The position numbers and the translations under genes are program-made. From Peptostreptococcus sp. (GTDB lineage Bacteria; Bacillota; Clostridia; Peptostreptococcales; Peptostreptococcaceae), in contig JAHHSS010000086.1 of assembly GCA_020025095.1 (NCBI GenBank), forward strand, positions 1 to 6,139: a stretch of 6,139 bases of DNA. The letters are read 5' to 3'. Positions within the stretch are counted from its first letter, which is position 1, and the number at the start of each line of letters is the position of its first letter. Under the pieces are notes generated by a model that worked only from the letters and a program-made list of their open reading frames with translations, ran no database searches and was not told where the DNA came from. Of this stretch, positions 6,131-6,139 are shown in pieces.

Positions 6131-6139
6131 TGCGACAGC

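Overview
The window looks like chromosomal DNA from a low-GC Firmicute of the Peptostreptococcaceae/Clostridia type. Clostridioides difficile or a close relative is the best guess. The DNA is very AT-rich, ribosome binding sites are strong AGGAGG types, and the left side carries the remains of a protein with a CWB2 (cell wall binding repeat 2) segment, a surface-anchoring module greatly expanded in C. difficile. The species call is inference, not proof.

Layout from left to right. Positions 1-111 hold no gene that I can support. Positions 112-1209 (minus strand) are a broken surface-protein gene: the end of a CWB2 module, an in-frame TAG, an Asn/Ser-rich linker and two similar beta-sandwich-like domains, with no usable start. 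Positions 1210-1456 are AT-rich spacer containing a long bidirectional terminator hairpin (about 1323-1399). Positions 1457-5039 (minus strand) are a two-gene operon: a trehalose PTS permease with fused EIIB, EIIC and EIIA domains, followed after one base by trehalose-6-phosphate hydrolase. Positions 5040-5165 are a compact divergent control region. Positions 5166-5888 (plus strand) encode the GntR/UTRA repressor TreR. Positions 5889-6139 have no gene, but hold a hairpin terminator and two related direct repeats that resemble insertion-sequence ends.

The intact genes form one trehalose-use module. The permease imports trehalose as trehalose-6-phosphate, the hydrolase splits it to glucose and glucose-6-phosphate, and TreR should repress the operon until trehalose-6-phosphate accumulates. 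A perfect 16-bp palindrome (ACTTGTTTAAACAAGT, 5091-5106) lies between the -35 and -10 of the operon promoter. A second 14-bp palindrome covers the -10 of the treR promoter, which suggests autoregulation.

The metabolic system itself is a known type. The points most worth a second look are the operator/promoter geometry, Ile at TreR residue 172 (a position linked in C. difficile to altered trehalose sensing), the EIIA fusion on the permease, the decayed CWB2 gene, and the repeats at the right edge.
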